Part shown: one piece after another, positions 9,117 to 17,873 of the stretch | Layout: the number at the start of each line of letters is the position of its first letter | Numbering within the stretch: position 1 is the stretch's first letter | Assembly (NCBI RefSeq): GCF_900103715.1 | Contig: NZ_FNHL01000003.1 | Span: forward strand, 1 to 64,000 | Source of the DNA: Halogranum gelatinilyticum | GTDB taxonomy: Archaea; Halobacteriota; Halobacteria; Halobacteriales; Haloferacaceae | Length of the DNA stretch: 64,000 bases | Direction: 5' to 3' | The notes under the pieces: generated by a model | The model's input: only the letters and a program-made list of their open reading frames with translations | What the model was told of the DNA's origin: nothing | Databases searched by the model: none | Program-made: the position numbers and the translations under genes

Positions 9117-9153
9117 CGTGAGGCGAGTGCCGTACACCCGCGAACGCCTCACG
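9117..9153. repeat. Perfect 9-bp inverted repeat upstream of the phosphohexomutase gene
   Basis: CGTGAGGCG (9117-9125) and CGCCTCACG (9145-9153) can form a hairpin with a 19-base loop. It lies in the 252-base gap between acyP and glmM, 123 bases before the glmM start. It could be part of a leader or an operator; nothing decides between these. Confidence 0.5.
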
Positions 9154-9276
9154 GCGGTTCGTCAGCGCATGGCTGCGTCTGGTTCCGTCCTCGTATTTGA
9201 ACCTCCGCCGCGAGCGCGCCGGAGTGGCCGGTCCCGAATCGCGTCCCTCTAAGTGGACCGCGAGAAAGGTGGCTGT

Positions 9277-10623
9277 ATGGAACTCTTCGGCACCGCAGGA
9301 ATCCGCGGGAGCGTCACGGAGCGAGTGACGCCCGAGCTGGCGCTTTCCGTCGGCCGGGCGGCCGGTGTGGACGGCGACGAGTTCGTCGTCGCCCGCGACG
9401 GCCGCGTCACCGGTCCGGCACTCGCCGCCGCGATGGAAGCTGGCCTCGAATCCGCCGGCGCGACCGTCCACCGCGCCGGGATGCTGCCGACACCGGCACT
9501 CGCGTTCGCCTCACAGGGTCGTCGCGGAGTCATGCTCACCGCCTCGCACAACCCACCGACAGACAACGGAATCAAAGTCTTCGACGACGGCGTCGAGTAC
9601 GCCCGCGAGGCGGAGCAGGCCATCGAGGAGCGCGTCGAAGCCGGAGCGTCGCCCGTCGCGTGGGACGAGTGGGGCGGGGGCGACGAGGTCGAGCCGTTGG
9701 CCGCCTACCGCTCGGCTGTCACCGACTTCGCGTCGACTCGCGGTGCCGACCTCGACGGGCTTCGGGTCGCCGTCGACTGCGGCAACGGGATGGGCGCGCT
9801 GGCGACCCCGCAGGTGCTCCGCGAACTCGGCGCGCAGGTCGTCACGCTCAACGCCAACGTCGACGGCCACTTCCCCGGCCGCGAGTCGAAGCCGACGCCC
9901 GAGACGCTCTCGGACCTCCGGGAGTTCGTCGCCGACGGCGAGTTCGCGTTCGGACTCGGCCACGACGGCGACGCGGACCGTATCGTCATCATCGACGGCG
10001 ACGGCGAGGTCGTCCACGAGGACACGGTTCTCGCCATCCTCGCCGAGCACTACGTCCGCTCGGAAGACGTCGCCGACCCCGTGGTCGTGACGACGCCGAA
10101 CGCCTCGGCCCGCATCGACGAACGTGTCCGGGCGGCCGGTGGCCGCGTCGAGCGCGTCCGACTCGGCGCGCTCCACGAGGGCATCGCGTCGGCCCGCGCC
10201 GACGGCGGCGACGTGGTCTTCGCGGCCGAGCCGTGGAAGCACATCCACGTCCCCTTCGGCGGCTGGATCGACGGCGTGACGAGCGCGGCCGTCGTCGGCC
10301 GTCTCGTCGCCGACGTCGGTCTCGACGCGCTCCGCGAACCGGTTACGGAACGGCCGTACCGCAAGGTCAGTGTCGAATGTCCCGACACGGCGAAGGCGAC
10401 CGTGATGGAGACGGTGGCAACGACGCTGCCCGACGCCTTCCCCGACGCCGAGGTCGACACCGAGTACGGCGTCCGGCTTGAGTTCCCCGACGCGTCGTGG
10501 ACGCTCGTCCGTCCGAGCGGGACGGAGCCGTACGTCCGAATCTACGCCGAGAGCGACGAAGTGGACGGTCTCGTCGCCGACGTCCGCGCCGTCGTCGACG
10601 AGGCCGTCGCGGACGCCGCGTAG
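9277..10623 (+). CDS. glmM: Phosphoglucosamine mutase / phosphomannomutase family enzyme
   Basis: 448 residues, alpha-D-phosphohexomutase family. It interconverts 1- and 6-phosphates of a hexose or hexosamine, feeding nucleotide-sugar synthesis. Catalytic phosphoserine loop: TASHNPP with Ser90. Metal loop: DGDADR (230-235). C-terminal phosphate-binding loop: RPSGTEPYVRIY. The frame is open to a GTG at 9253, but the ATG at 9277 has a nearby GGTGG and gives the family start MELFGTAGIRG. GlmM rather than ManB is suggested by the N-terminal GTAGIRG but not proven. Confidence 0.88.
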   Translation: MELFGTAGIRGSVTERVTPELALSVGRAAGVDGDEFVVARDGRVTGPALAAAMEAGLESAGATVHRAGMLPTPALAFASQGRRGVMLTASHNPPTDNGIKVFDDGVEYAREAEQAIEERVEAGASPVAWDEWGGGDEVEPLAAYRSAVTDFASTRGADLDGLRVAVDCGNGMGALATPQVLRELGAQVVTLNANVDGHFPGRESKPTPETLSDLREFVADGEFAFGLGHDGDADRIVIIDGDGEVVHEDTVLAILAEHYVRSEDVADPVVVTTPNASARIDERVRAAGGRVERVRLGALHEGIASARADGGDVVFAAEPWKHIHVPFGGWIDGVTSAAVVGRLVADVGLDALREPVTERPYRKVSVECPDTAKATVMETVATTLPDAFPDAEVDTEYGVRLEFPDASWTLVRPSGTEPYVRIYAESDEVDGLVADVRAVVDEAVADAA

Positions 10624-10654
10624 GGGGCGTTACGCCCCCGTCGTCGGTGTGCTA

Positions 10655-10720
10655 GCGGACACGACAGGCCGAAGGTGTTGGCGGAAACGACAGTCCGATA
10701 ACCATATATTATATTAATAT
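10655..10720. repeat. Direct repeat and AT palindrome upstream of the BMP lipoprotein gene
   Basis: Two 18-base direct repeats matching at 16 positions, GCGGACACGACAGGCCGA (10655-10672) and GCGGAAACGACAGTCCGA (10681-10698), are followed by an AT-rich stretch with the self-complementary ATATTATAAT-like core ATATTAATAT (10711-10720). They lie 70-135 bases before the ATG at 10789 and could be a regulator-binding region for the transporter. Confidence 0.5.
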
Positions 10721-10788
10721 TTCGTCGACGGCAATGCGACGGGTTTATGCGTTCAACTCCGCGTTTGACATCTAAGGTGTCCATAGAC

Positions 10789-11913
10789 ATGGATAGACGC
10801 ACATTCATCAAAGGTACGGGTATTGCAGGAATTACCGGACTTGCGGGCTGTACGGGTGGGCCGTCCGAGGGTGGCGACGGTGGTAGCGAGAGCACGACCA
10901 CCGAGTCCTCGGGGTCCGAGGAGACGACGTCCGAGAGCACCGAGACGTCCACCTCCAGCGACGTCAACGTCGGGATGGTCTACGCGCTCGGTGGTCTCGG
11001 TGACAAGTCGTTCAACGACGCCGCCCAGCGCGGTGTCGTCCAGGCCGAAGAGGAGTTCGGAATCTCTTACAACGAGGCACAGCCGTCCTCGGCGGAGGAG
11101 TTCCCGCAGTTCCAGCGGCAGTTCGCCCAGTCGGGCAACTACGACCTCGTCTGCTGTATCGGCTTCGCACAGCAGAGTGCCCTGAACAACACGGCACCGA
11201 ACTTCCCGGATCAGGACTTCATGCTCGTCGACGCCGTCGTCGAGACCGACAACGTGGCCAACTACCTCTTCAGAGAGGAGGAAGGCTCCTTCCAGGTCGG
11301 CCATCTCGCCGGCCTGCTCACGACGCAGGACTTCTCGGCGGGCGAGGGGTCGACCAACCCCGACGAGATGACGGTCGGCTTCGTCGGCGGTGTCGACGTC
11401 CCGCTCATCCGCAAGTTCCAGGCTGGCTACGAGGCCGGTATCGCCGAGGCCAACAGCGACATCGAGGTGCTGACAGCCTACACCGGCTCGTTCAGTGACC
11501 CGACGGCGGCCAAGGAGGCCGCGCTGTCGATGTACGACCAGGGTGCCGACATCATCTACCACGCCTCCGGCGCGTCCGGTGTCGGCGTCTTCCAGGCCGC
11601 ACAGGAGCAGGGTCGCTACGCCATCGGCGTCGACTCCGACCAGTCGCAGACCGAACCGAGCTACCAGGACGTCATCCTGGCGAGCATGGTCAAGCGCGTC
11701 GACACGGCCGTCTACGAGTCCGTCGAGAACGTCGTCAACGGCGAGTACGAAGGCGGTTCGACGGTCACGCTCGGTCTCGAACAGGAGGGTGTCGCCTGCG
11801 TCTACGGCCAGTCGCTCGGCTCGGAGATCTCCAGCGACGTGAAGTCCTCGCTCGACGCCTCCGCAGAGGCGATCATCAGCGGCGACATCGACGTCCCGAC
11901 GTCGGTCGAGTAA
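10789..11913 (+). CDS. BMP-family ABC transporter substrate-binding lipoprotein (nucleoside-like)
   Basis: 374 residues. Twin-arginine motif DRRTFIKGTG and lipobox LAGC (Cys21) predict a Tat-exported, lipid-anchored protein, followed by a Ser/Thr/Glu-rich linker to about residue 58. The mature part starts VNVGMVYALGGLGDKSFNDA, typical of the basic membrane protein (BMP/PnrA) family that binds purine nucleosides in bacteria. The open frame continues upstream to 10747, but the ATG at 10789 starts the signal peptide. It is followed by matching ATPase and permease genes. Confidence 0.92.
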   Translation: MDRRTFIKGTGIAGITGLAGCTGGPSEGGDGGSESTTTESSGSEETTSESTETSTSSDVNVGMVYALGGLGDKSFNDAAQRGVVQAEEEFGISYNEAQPSSAEEFPQFQRQFAQSGNYDLVCCIGFAQQSALNNTAPNFPDQDFMLVDAVVETDNVANYLFREEEGSFQVGHLAGLLTTQDFSAGEGSTNPDEMTVGFVGGVDVPLIRKFQAGYEAGIAEANSDIEVLTAYTGSFSDPTAAKEAALSMYDQGADIIYHASGASGVGVFQAAQEQGRYAIGVDSDQSQTEPSYQDVILASMVKRVDTAVYESVENVVNGEYEGGSTVTLGLEQEGVACVYGQSLGSEISSDVKSSLDASAEAIISGDIDVPTSVE

Positions 11914-11978
11914 CGCGACTACGGCGTTCACACCGACGGATTTTCGACGCGAGTCACGTCAACGAGCCGCAGCGTTAG

Positions 11979-11993
11979 GCCGAATATTTCGGC
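11979..11993. promoter_or_regulatory. 15-base palindrome before the BMP-transporter ATPase gene
   Basis: GCCGAA-TAT-TTCGGC is a perfect 6-bp inverted repeat with a 3-base centre, about 45 bases upstream of the TTTATA box of the ATPase gene. Position and symmetry suit a dimeric regulator. Function is not known. Confidence 0.45.
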
Positions 11994-12038
11994 GCGAGAC
12001 GGCCCGAAACCCCTTTTCTCTGGAGCCGAATCCACGTC

Positions 12039-12044
12039 TTTATA
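12039..12044 (+). promoter_or_regulatory. TATA box of the BMP-transporter ATPase gene
   Basis: TTTATA lies 27-32 bases before the ATG at 12071, the spacing of a leaderless haloarchaeal promoter. The ATPase-permease genes may therefore be transcribed separately from the lipoprotein gene. Confidence 0.65.
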
Positions 12045-12070
12045 CGGAACCGTGCAAAATCTGCGGGCAG

Positions 12071-13630
12071 ATGAGTACCGCGGTTCATCTCGACGGCATC
12101 ACCAAACGCTTTCCGGGGGTCATCGCCAACGACGACGTCGACCTCTCCGTCGAGCGCGGCACGGTCCACGCGCTGTTAGGTGAGAACGGCGCGGGCAAGA
12201 CGACGTTGATGAACATCCTCTACGGCCTGTATCAACCGACAGAGGGGACGGTTCGCATCGACGGCACTGCCCGCGACTTCGACTCACCCCGTGACGCCAT
12301 CGACGCCGGGATCGGCATGATCCACCAGCACTTCATGCTGGTCGACCCCATGACGGTCACCGAGAACATCGTTCTCGGCAACGAACCCCGAAAGTGGGGC
12401 GGCCTCGCCGTGGACTCGGCGCGGGCCCGAAAGCAGGTGCGCGAACTGTCCGACCGCTACGGCTTCGACGTCGACCCCGACGCGAAGATCGAGGACGTCT
12501 CCGTCGGCGTCCAACAGCGTGTCGAAATTCTCAAAGCCCTCTACCGGGGCGCAGACGTCCTCATTCTCGACGAGCCGACGGCCGTCCTCACCCCACAGGA
12601 GGTCGACGAACTGTTCGAGGTGTTCGACGAACTCACCGACCAGGGGAAGACCATCATCTTCATCTCCCACAAGCTGGGCGAAGTGATGGACGCCGCCGAC
12701 GAGGTGACGGTCCTCCGCGACGGCAAGAACGTCGGTACCGTCGACACCGCCGACACGACCCGCGAGCAGCTCGCGGAGCTGATGGTCGGCCGCGAAGTCC
12801 TGATGGAGACCGAGACGGACGACCAAGAGGCGGGCGAGACCGTCCTCGACGTCGCCGGGCTCTCCGCCGAGGACAACCGCGGCGTCGAAGTCGTCTCCGA
12901 CGCCGACTTCGCCGTCCGCGAAGGCGAGATCTTCGGCATCGCCGGCATCGACGGCAACGGCCAGTCCGAACTGATCGAGTGTGTGACCGGTCTCAAGACG
13001 CCGACGGCGGGAGAGATCACGTACAAGAACCGCGACATCACCCACGCGCCGCGCAAGCAGCGCATCGACAGCGGGATGGCTTACATCCCCGAGGACCGCC
13101 ACGAGCGCGGGCTGGTGATGGACTTCGACCTGACGCAGAACAGCATCCTCGGCAGCCAACACAGCGAACCGTTCGCGAAGCGCGGCCGAATCAACTGGGG
13201 CCGAGCGCGGACCCACACCGACGAGATAATCTCGCAGTACGACGTGCGACCGCCGAACGCCGAGGCCGACGCGGAGTCTTTCTCCGGCGGCAACCAGCAG
13301 AAGTTCATCGTCGGCCGCGAGTTCGAGCGGGACCCCGACCTCGTCGTCGCCACCCATCCGACCCGCGGCGTCGACATCGGGGCGACCAACTTCATCCACG
13401 ACCGCCTGCTCGACCTCCGCCGAGAGGGCAAGGCCATCGTGCTCGTCTCGTCGAATCTCACCGAAGTGCAGGGGCTGTCGGACCGCCTCGCCGTGATGCA
13501 CGACGGCGAAATCATGGACGTCGTCGACCCGGCGACCGTGACCGAAGAACAGATCGGCCTGCTGATGGCCGGTGAGCACATCGACGGCGGCGAACGTGCC
13601 GCCGTGACGACGGACGGAGGGAACCGATGA
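12071..13630 (+). CDS. ABC transporter ATPase with two nucleotide-binding domains (YufO/RbsA type)
   Basis: 519 residues. The first domain has Walker A GENGAGKTT, signature VSVGVQQRVEILKAL and Walker B VLILDEPTAVL. The second domain has a degenerate Walker A (GIDGNGQSE, without Lys) and signature FSGGNQQKFIVGREF. This is the usual asymmetry of the sugar/nucleoside ATPase class. It drives uptake by the two permeases that follow and ends overlapping the first of them by 4 bases. Import of nucleosides is inferred from the neighbouring BMP lipoprotein. Confidence 0.92.
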   Translation: MSTAVHLDGITKRFPGVIANDDVDLSVERGTVHALLGENGAGKTTLMNILYGLYQPTEGTVRIDGTARDFDSPRDAIDAGIGMIHQHFMLVDPMTVTENIVLGNEPRKWGGLAVDSARARKQVRELSDRYGFDVDPDAKIEDVSVGVQQRVEILKALYRGADVLILDEPTAVLTPQEVDELFEVFDELTDQGKTIIFISHKLGEVMDAADEVTVLRDGKNVGTVDTADTTREQLAELMVGREVLMETETDDQEAGETVLDVAGLSAEDNRGVEVVSDADFAVREGEIFGIAGIDGNGQSELIECVTGLKTPTAGEITYKNRDITHAPRKQRIDSGMAYIPEDRHERGLVMDFDLTQNSILGSQHSEPFAKRGRINWGRARTHTDEIISQYDVRPPNAEADAESFSGGNQQKFIVGREFERDPDLVVATHPTRGVDIGATNFIHDRLLDLRREGKAIVLVSSNLTEVQGLSDRLAVMHDGEIMDVVDPATVTEEQIGLLMAGEHIDGGERAAVTTDGGNR

Positions 13631-14943
13631 GCGGGAGTGACTCCCAGGGCGGCGTCAAGGGCGCGCTCGAACGGCTCGTCGGTCTCTCGGGCGTCGAACG
13701 GCTCCTCATCAGCGTGGCCGCGCTCGTGCTCGCCGTCCTCGTCGGCGGCGCGCTCGTGCTCGTCTCCGGCCGCGTCGCGACCTGTGAGGCCGCCGCGGCG
13801 ACGTACTTCGGCGTCGGCTTCTGTTACGACCCGATTCAGGTGTATCTCGTACTGTTCAACGGGGCACTCGGCGGTCTGTTCGCGCTGAACGACCCGGCGG
13901 TCTTCAACCCCAACTGGAGCCTGTTCAACTTCGGACTCGCGCTGACGCTGAAGGAGACGACGCTGCTCGTCTTCACCGGTCTCTCGGTCGCCGTCGCGTT
14001 CCGCGCCGGTCTCTTCAACATCGGGACGCAGGGCCAGCTCCTCATCGGCGCGCTCACCACGGGCATCGTCGTCTTCTACGCCTCGGGGGTCACCCCCTCG
14101 GGCGTCGTCGGCGGGCTGATTCTCATCCCGCTCGGCATCACCGTCGGCGCGCTCGCGGGCGGGTTCTACGGGGCCATCCCGGGTGCGTTGAAGGCCTACG
14201 CCGACGCCAACGAGGTCATCACGACCATCATGCTCAACTTCATCGCGGCGCGCGTGGCGTTCGTCCTCGTCGACGAGTTCTTCAAGAACCCCGACAGCCA
14301 GGTCGTCGAGACGACGCCCATCCCCGACTTCGGGCTGCTCCTCCCCGTCTCGTCGTTCCTGCCGTTCGGCTTCCCGCAGGGCGGTGACTTCTCGCTCATC
14401 GCACTCGTCTTCGGACTCGTCCTCGTGGGTGTGCTCTACTTCGTCATCGAGCGCACCTCCTTCGGCTACGACCTGCGGACGAGCGGCCAACAGCCCGATG
14501 CCGCCGAGTACGGCGGCGTCGACGCCAAGCGAACCACGGTCACGTCGATGGCACTCTCGGGTGCCATCGGCGGCATCGGCGGTGCGGTCTGGGTACTGAT
14601 GGTCGTCGGCCGCTGGCAGACGGGCGTTCCCGCCTTCGGCTTCGACGGCATCACCGTCTCCATCCTCGCGGGCAACAACCCGCTCGGCGTGGTTCCGGCG
14701 GCACTGCTGTTCGGGACTCTCAAGAGCGGGTCGCTCGCGGTCCAGTTCCAGACGGGCGTCCCGAAACAGCTCGTGGGCGTCCTCCGCGGGCTGATCATCC
14801 TGTTCGTCGCTATGCCGGAGTTCTTCCGCATGATCGGCACGCGCGTCGTCGACCTGAGCGGCGACGACGACACGGCCGTCGCGGCCGACGGCGGGACCGT
14901 CGACGACGACGCTTCCGTCGAGGGAGGTGCGGACGATGAGTGA
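13627..14943 (+). CDS. BMP-type ABC transporter permease (YufP-like)
   Basis: 438 residues, many membrane helices, BPD_transp_2 family. Recognisable segments are RAGLFNIGTQGQLLIGAL and the IPGALKAYADANEVITTIMLN region. The last 30 residues are a very acidic tail (repeated Asp). It is longer than the partner permease, as usual in these heteromeric channels. Its stop overlaps the start of the next permease gene. Confidence 0.92.
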   Translation: MSGSDSQGGVKGALERLVGLSGVERLLISVAALVLAVLVGGALVLVSGRVATCEAAAATYFGVGFCYDPIQVYLVLFNGALGGLFALNDPAVFNPNWSLFNFGLALTLKETTLLVFTGLSVAVAFRAGLFNIGTQGQLLIGALTTGIVVFYASGVTPSGVVGGLILIPLGITVGALAGGFYGAIPGALKAYADANEVITTIMLNFIAARVAFVLVDEFFKNPDSQVVETTPIPDFGLLLPVSSFLPFGFPQGGDFSLIALVFGLVLVGVLYFVIERTSFGYDLRTSGQQPDAAEYGGVDAKRTTVTSMALSGAIGGIGGAVWVLMVVGRWQTGVPAFGFDGITVSILAGNNPLGVVPAALLFGTLKSGSLAVQFQTGVPKQLVGVLRGLIILFVAMPEFFRMIGTRVVDLSGDDDTAVAADGGTVDDDASVEGGADDE

Positions 14944-16030
14944 GACGGAGAACCCGCTCGCGTCCCTCAGCTACCGGCAGGGTATCGCCGCGGGGACGGT
15001 CGGCGTCTTCGCGCTCGTCGCGGTCGCGGGGCTGCTCTTCCCCGGCAGCATCGCCGCGGAGCTGTTCCGCATCATCACGAGCGAGAGTACGCTGAGTTCG
15101 GCGCTGCGGCTCGCCGTCCCCATCGTCTTCGCGGCACTCGGCGGCATCTTCGCCGAGAAGAGCGGCGTCATCAACATCGGACTGGAGGGGCTGCTCATCA
15201 TCTCGGCGTTCACGGGCGTGCTCGTCACCGACATCGTCGGCGTGGGGCAGTCGGTGCTCTTCGTCGACGCGGTCTGGGTCGGCTTCCTCGCCGGGATCGT
15301 CGCCAGCACGCTGTTCTCGCTGCTCTTCGCCATCGTCTGCATCGAGTTCCGTGCCGACCAGATCATCGCGGGGCTGGCCGTCTGGCTCATCGCGCTCGGT
15401 CTCGCGCCGTTCGCGGCGAACGTCAAGTACGGCAGTCCGAACTCCGCGAACCTCGGCAGCGCGGGCACCTTCCAGGAGTGGACGATTCCGGTGCTCTCGG
15501 ACATCCCGTTCTTCGGGGCACTGTTCAGCGCGACGCCCGTCGTCTATCTGATGCTCATCGCCGTCCCGGTCAGCTGGTTCGTCCTCAACCGGACCTCCTT
15601 CGGCAAGTGGATTCAGGCCAGCGGGGAGAACCCGAAGGCACTGGACACGGTCGGCGTCAACGTCAGCCGCGTCCGCTACGCGGGCGTGCTGCTCTCCGGC
15701 GTCCTCTCGGGCGTCGGCGGCGCGGCACTCTCGCTCAGCCTCGGCCAGTTCATCGGCAACGGTCAGACGATGGTCAACGGCAAGGGGTTCATCGCCATCG
15801 TGGCGTTCCTGTTCGGCAACTACAACCCGGTCGGCGCGTTCGGCGCGTCGTTCCTCTTCGCCGGACTGGAGGCCGTCCAACTCCGTCTCCAGCAGGTGCC
15901 GGGCTACGCCATCCCCGACACGCTCATCCAGACGGTGCCGTACGTGACGGTCATCGTCGTGCTCGCGCTCGTCGGGCGGACGAAGATTCCCAAAGCGGCA
16001 GGCGAACATTACGACTCCGGCGACGACTGA
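14936..16030 (+). CDS. BMP-type ABC transporter permease (YufQ-like)
   Basis: 364 residues, second channel subunit. The segment AALGGIFAEKSGVINIGLEGL is characteristic of the family. The ATG at 14936 overlaps the end of the preceding gene by 8 bases, giving translational coupling; a further in-frame ATG at 14927 is possible. It completes the lipoprotein-ATPase-permease-permease set. Confidence 0.92.
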   Translation: MSETENPLASLSYRQGIAAGTVGVFALVAVAGLLFPGSIAAELFRIITSESTLSSALRLAVPIVFAALGGIFAEKSGVINIGLEGLLIISAFTGVLVTDIVGVGQSVLFVDAVWVGFLAGIVASTLFSLLFAIVCIEFRADQIIAGLAVWLIALGLAPFAANVKYGSPNSANLGSAGTFQEWTIPVLSDIPFFGALFSATPVVYLMLIAVPVSWFVLNRTSFGKWIQASGENPKALDTVGVNVSRVRYAGVLLSGVLSGVGGAALSLSLGQFIGNGQTMVNGKGFIAIVAFLFGNYNPVGAFGASFLFAGLEAVQLRLQQVPGYAIPDTLIQTVPYVTVIVVLALVGRTKIPKAAGEHYDSGDD

Positions 16031-16035
16031 GCACG

Positions 16036-16064
16036 GTTTTATGCGGTTTTTGACATTTTCTCCC
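16036..16064 (+). terminator. T-rich terminator region after the BMP transporter
   Basis: Three T runs (TTTT, TTTTT, TTTT) occur within 30 bases starting just after the permease stop codon, suiting archaeal T-rich termination. Confidence 0.5.
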
Positions 16065-16128
16065 GTTGAGAGAGCCATCCGTGGATACGTCGGACGCGCG
16101 AGGACCGATTCGGGGATAAAGAGTTTTG

Positions 16129-16144
16129 CTCCCGGACCCGGGAG
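16129..16144. promoter_or_regulatory. 16-base palindrome between TATA box and start of geranylgeranyl reductase
   Basis: CTCCCGG-AC-CCGGGAG is a perfect 7-bp inverted repeat ending 8 bases before the ATG at 16153. A TATA-like GGATAAAG lies just upstream (about 16113-16120). A protein bound here would cover the expected transcription start, so it looks like a repressor operator. Confidence 0.5.
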
Positions 16145-16152
16145 ACAGAGGC

Positions 16153-17523
16153 ATGACCACACACGAGTACGACGTCGTCATCGTCGGCGCGGGTACGTCC
16201 GGCTGCTACGCCGCGGCGACCATCGCGAACGAGGGACTGGACGTCGTCGTCGTCGAGCGCAAGGACGAGGAGGAGGCGGGCCACATCGCCTGTGGCGACG
16301 CGCTCAAGGGTGCGGACGCCTTCCCCGAGGCGATTCCGAAGGAGAAGATCGAACCGGCGTTCACCAACACGGACGTCACGCACGGCCGCTTCGAGATTCC
16401 GAGCCACGACACGGTCCTCGAAATCCCGATTCCGGGCGAACTCGCGGTCCTCGACCGCTGGGAGTTCGGCCGCCTCATCATCGAGGGTGCGAAAGAGGCT
16501 GGCGCGGAGTTCCACTACGACACCGTCGTCCAAGACGTGACGCAGGACGACGACGGCACGGTGACGGGCATCACGGGCAAGCGCAAGGGCGAGGCCGTCG
16601 AATACGACGCACCCATCACCATCGACGCCGCGGGCGCGCTGTCGCTCCTGCAGGACAAGGTCGACTTCTCCGATGCGACCTTCGACACCAACGTCTCCTA
16701 CTCGCAGTTCTGTTCGGCCTACCGGGAGATCGTCGAGGTCGAGGAACCCGTCGAGTGGGACGACGCGCTCGTCTTCAAGCCGACGAAGCGCGCGGCGGGC
16801 TACCTCTGGTACTTCCCGCGGACGGACACCGAGATCAACGCTGGCCTCGGCTTCCAGATGAACGAGCAGCCGATGAAGCTCGTCGAGGACCTCAAAGAGG
16901 ATCTCCGCAACCGCGAGGAGTTCAAGGGCGCGGAAGTGAAGGACAAACTCGGTGCCTCGCTGCCGACGCGACGGCCCTACGACTCGGCGGTCGCGCCGGG
17001 CTACATGGCCATCGGCGACGCCGCGGCCCACGTCAACCCGACGACCGGCGGCGGCATCGCCGGCGCGGCCTACGGCGGGAAGTACGCGGGCGAGCAGGCC
17101 GTGAAAGCCGTCGGCGACGGCGACGTCTCCGAAGCGAACCTCTGGCGGTACAACCAGCGGATCATGGAGCACTTCGGCGGCCGCTACGCCGCGCTCGACG
17201 TCTACAACATCCTCGTCACCGCCGGCGAGGTCGACGACCTCGAGAGCCTGCTGGCCGCACTGCCGGGCGAGCAGATCTCGGAGGCGCTCTACGCCGGGAA
17301 GACGAACATGAGCTGGAAGCTCAAGGCACAGGTCGCCATCCAGAGCCGCGACTACTGGGACGTCCTCTACACCTTCTACAAGACGAAGCAGCTCGCCGAC
17401 AAGCTCATCGACCACTACGACCGCTATCCGAGCCGCCCGGGCGCGCTGTCGGGCTGGCAGAACTACCGCGACGAGCTGATGGACCGCATCTACGAGACGA
17501 CCGGCGCGGAACCCAAGTACTAG
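16153..17523 (+). CDS. Geranylgeranyl reductase family FAD-dependent oxidoreductase
   Basis: 456 residues. Digeranylgeranylglycerophospholipid reductase or related enzyme that saturates isoprenoid chains of archaeal lipids. FAD-binding GAGTSG at residues 12-17, then VVVVERK; Cys47 within HIACGDALKG is near the position of the conserved family Cys. A second FAD motif is YMAIGDAAAHVNPTTGGGI, and the family segment YLWYFPR is present. The frame opens at 16126, but the ATG at 16153 matches family starts. It stands alone, with its own promoter. The substrate could instead be a quinone or carotenoid side chain. Confidence 0.88.
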   Translation: MTTHEYDVVIVGAGTSGCYAAATIANEGLDVVVVERKDEEEAGHIACGDALKGADAFPEAIPKEKIEPAFTNTDVTHGRFEIPSHDTVLEIPIPGELAVLDRWEFGRLIIEGAKEAGAEFHYDTVVQDVTQDDDGTVTGITGKRKGEAVEYDAPITIDAAGALSLLQDKVDFSDATFDTNVSYSQFCSAYREIVEVEEPVEWDDALVFKPTKRAAGYLWYFPRTDTEINAGLGFQMNEQPMKLVEDLKEDLRNREEFKGAEVKDKLGASLPTRRPYDSAVAPGYMAIGDAAAHVNPTTGGGIAGAAYGGKYAGEQAVKAVGDGDVSEANLWRYNQRIMEHFGGRYAALDVYNILVTAGEVDDLESLLAALPGEQISEALYAGKTNMSWKLKAQVAIQSRDYWDVLYTFYKTKQLADKLIDHYDRYPSRPGALSGWQNYRDELMDRIYETTGAEPKY

Positions 17524-17557
17524 GCCGCGAGCGGACCCCATCTGTCGGGACGGGAGT

Positions 17558-17785
17558 CTACCCGCTGTCGCTGGGGCGGTTGAACAAGGCCACGATGGTG
17601 TATCCGCCGTAGAATCCGAGCGTGTGAATCACGACCTCGGTGGCGAATTCAGCGGTCGTTTGGATGTCTTTGAAGCCGATGAACAGTACGTCAGTCGTCA
17701 GGACGAAGACCGTGAGGCCGAGACAGAGGACCAACCGGAGACTGCTGAAGAGCGGGCTCGACCGGACGAACTCTAGCATCCTCAC
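17558..17785 (-). CDS. Small membrane protein, unknown function
   Basis: 75 residues with two hydrophobic stretches (about 15-38 and 48-68), including LRLVLCLGLTVFVLTTDVLF. No family recognised. It is convergent with the geranylgeranyl reductase gene and downstream of the M20 hydrolase in the same orientation, with an 88-base gap. Confidence 0.6.
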   Translation of the reverse strand: MRMLEFVRSSPLFSSLRLVLCLGLTVFVLTTDVLFIGFKDIQTTAEFATEVVIHTLGFYGGYTIVALFNRPSDSG

Positions 17786-17873
17786 ATTTATCGCATGAGA
17801 CTGGGATCGTGAAGAAACTTGTTTGTCGCTCGGACGTTGGCTCTCGGTGCAGGCTCGGACGGCTCTCCTCGGT

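Noticed and set aside
10623-10639. GGGGGCG-TTA-CGCCCCC hairpin at the end of glmM as a terminator
   Set aside because: It overlaps the stop codon and no T run follows, so it does not fit archaeal termination; left unassigned.
12284-13579. 431-codon minus-strand open frame opposite the BMP-transporter ATPase
   Set aside because: The plus-strand frame has all ABC motifs; the antisense frame has none.
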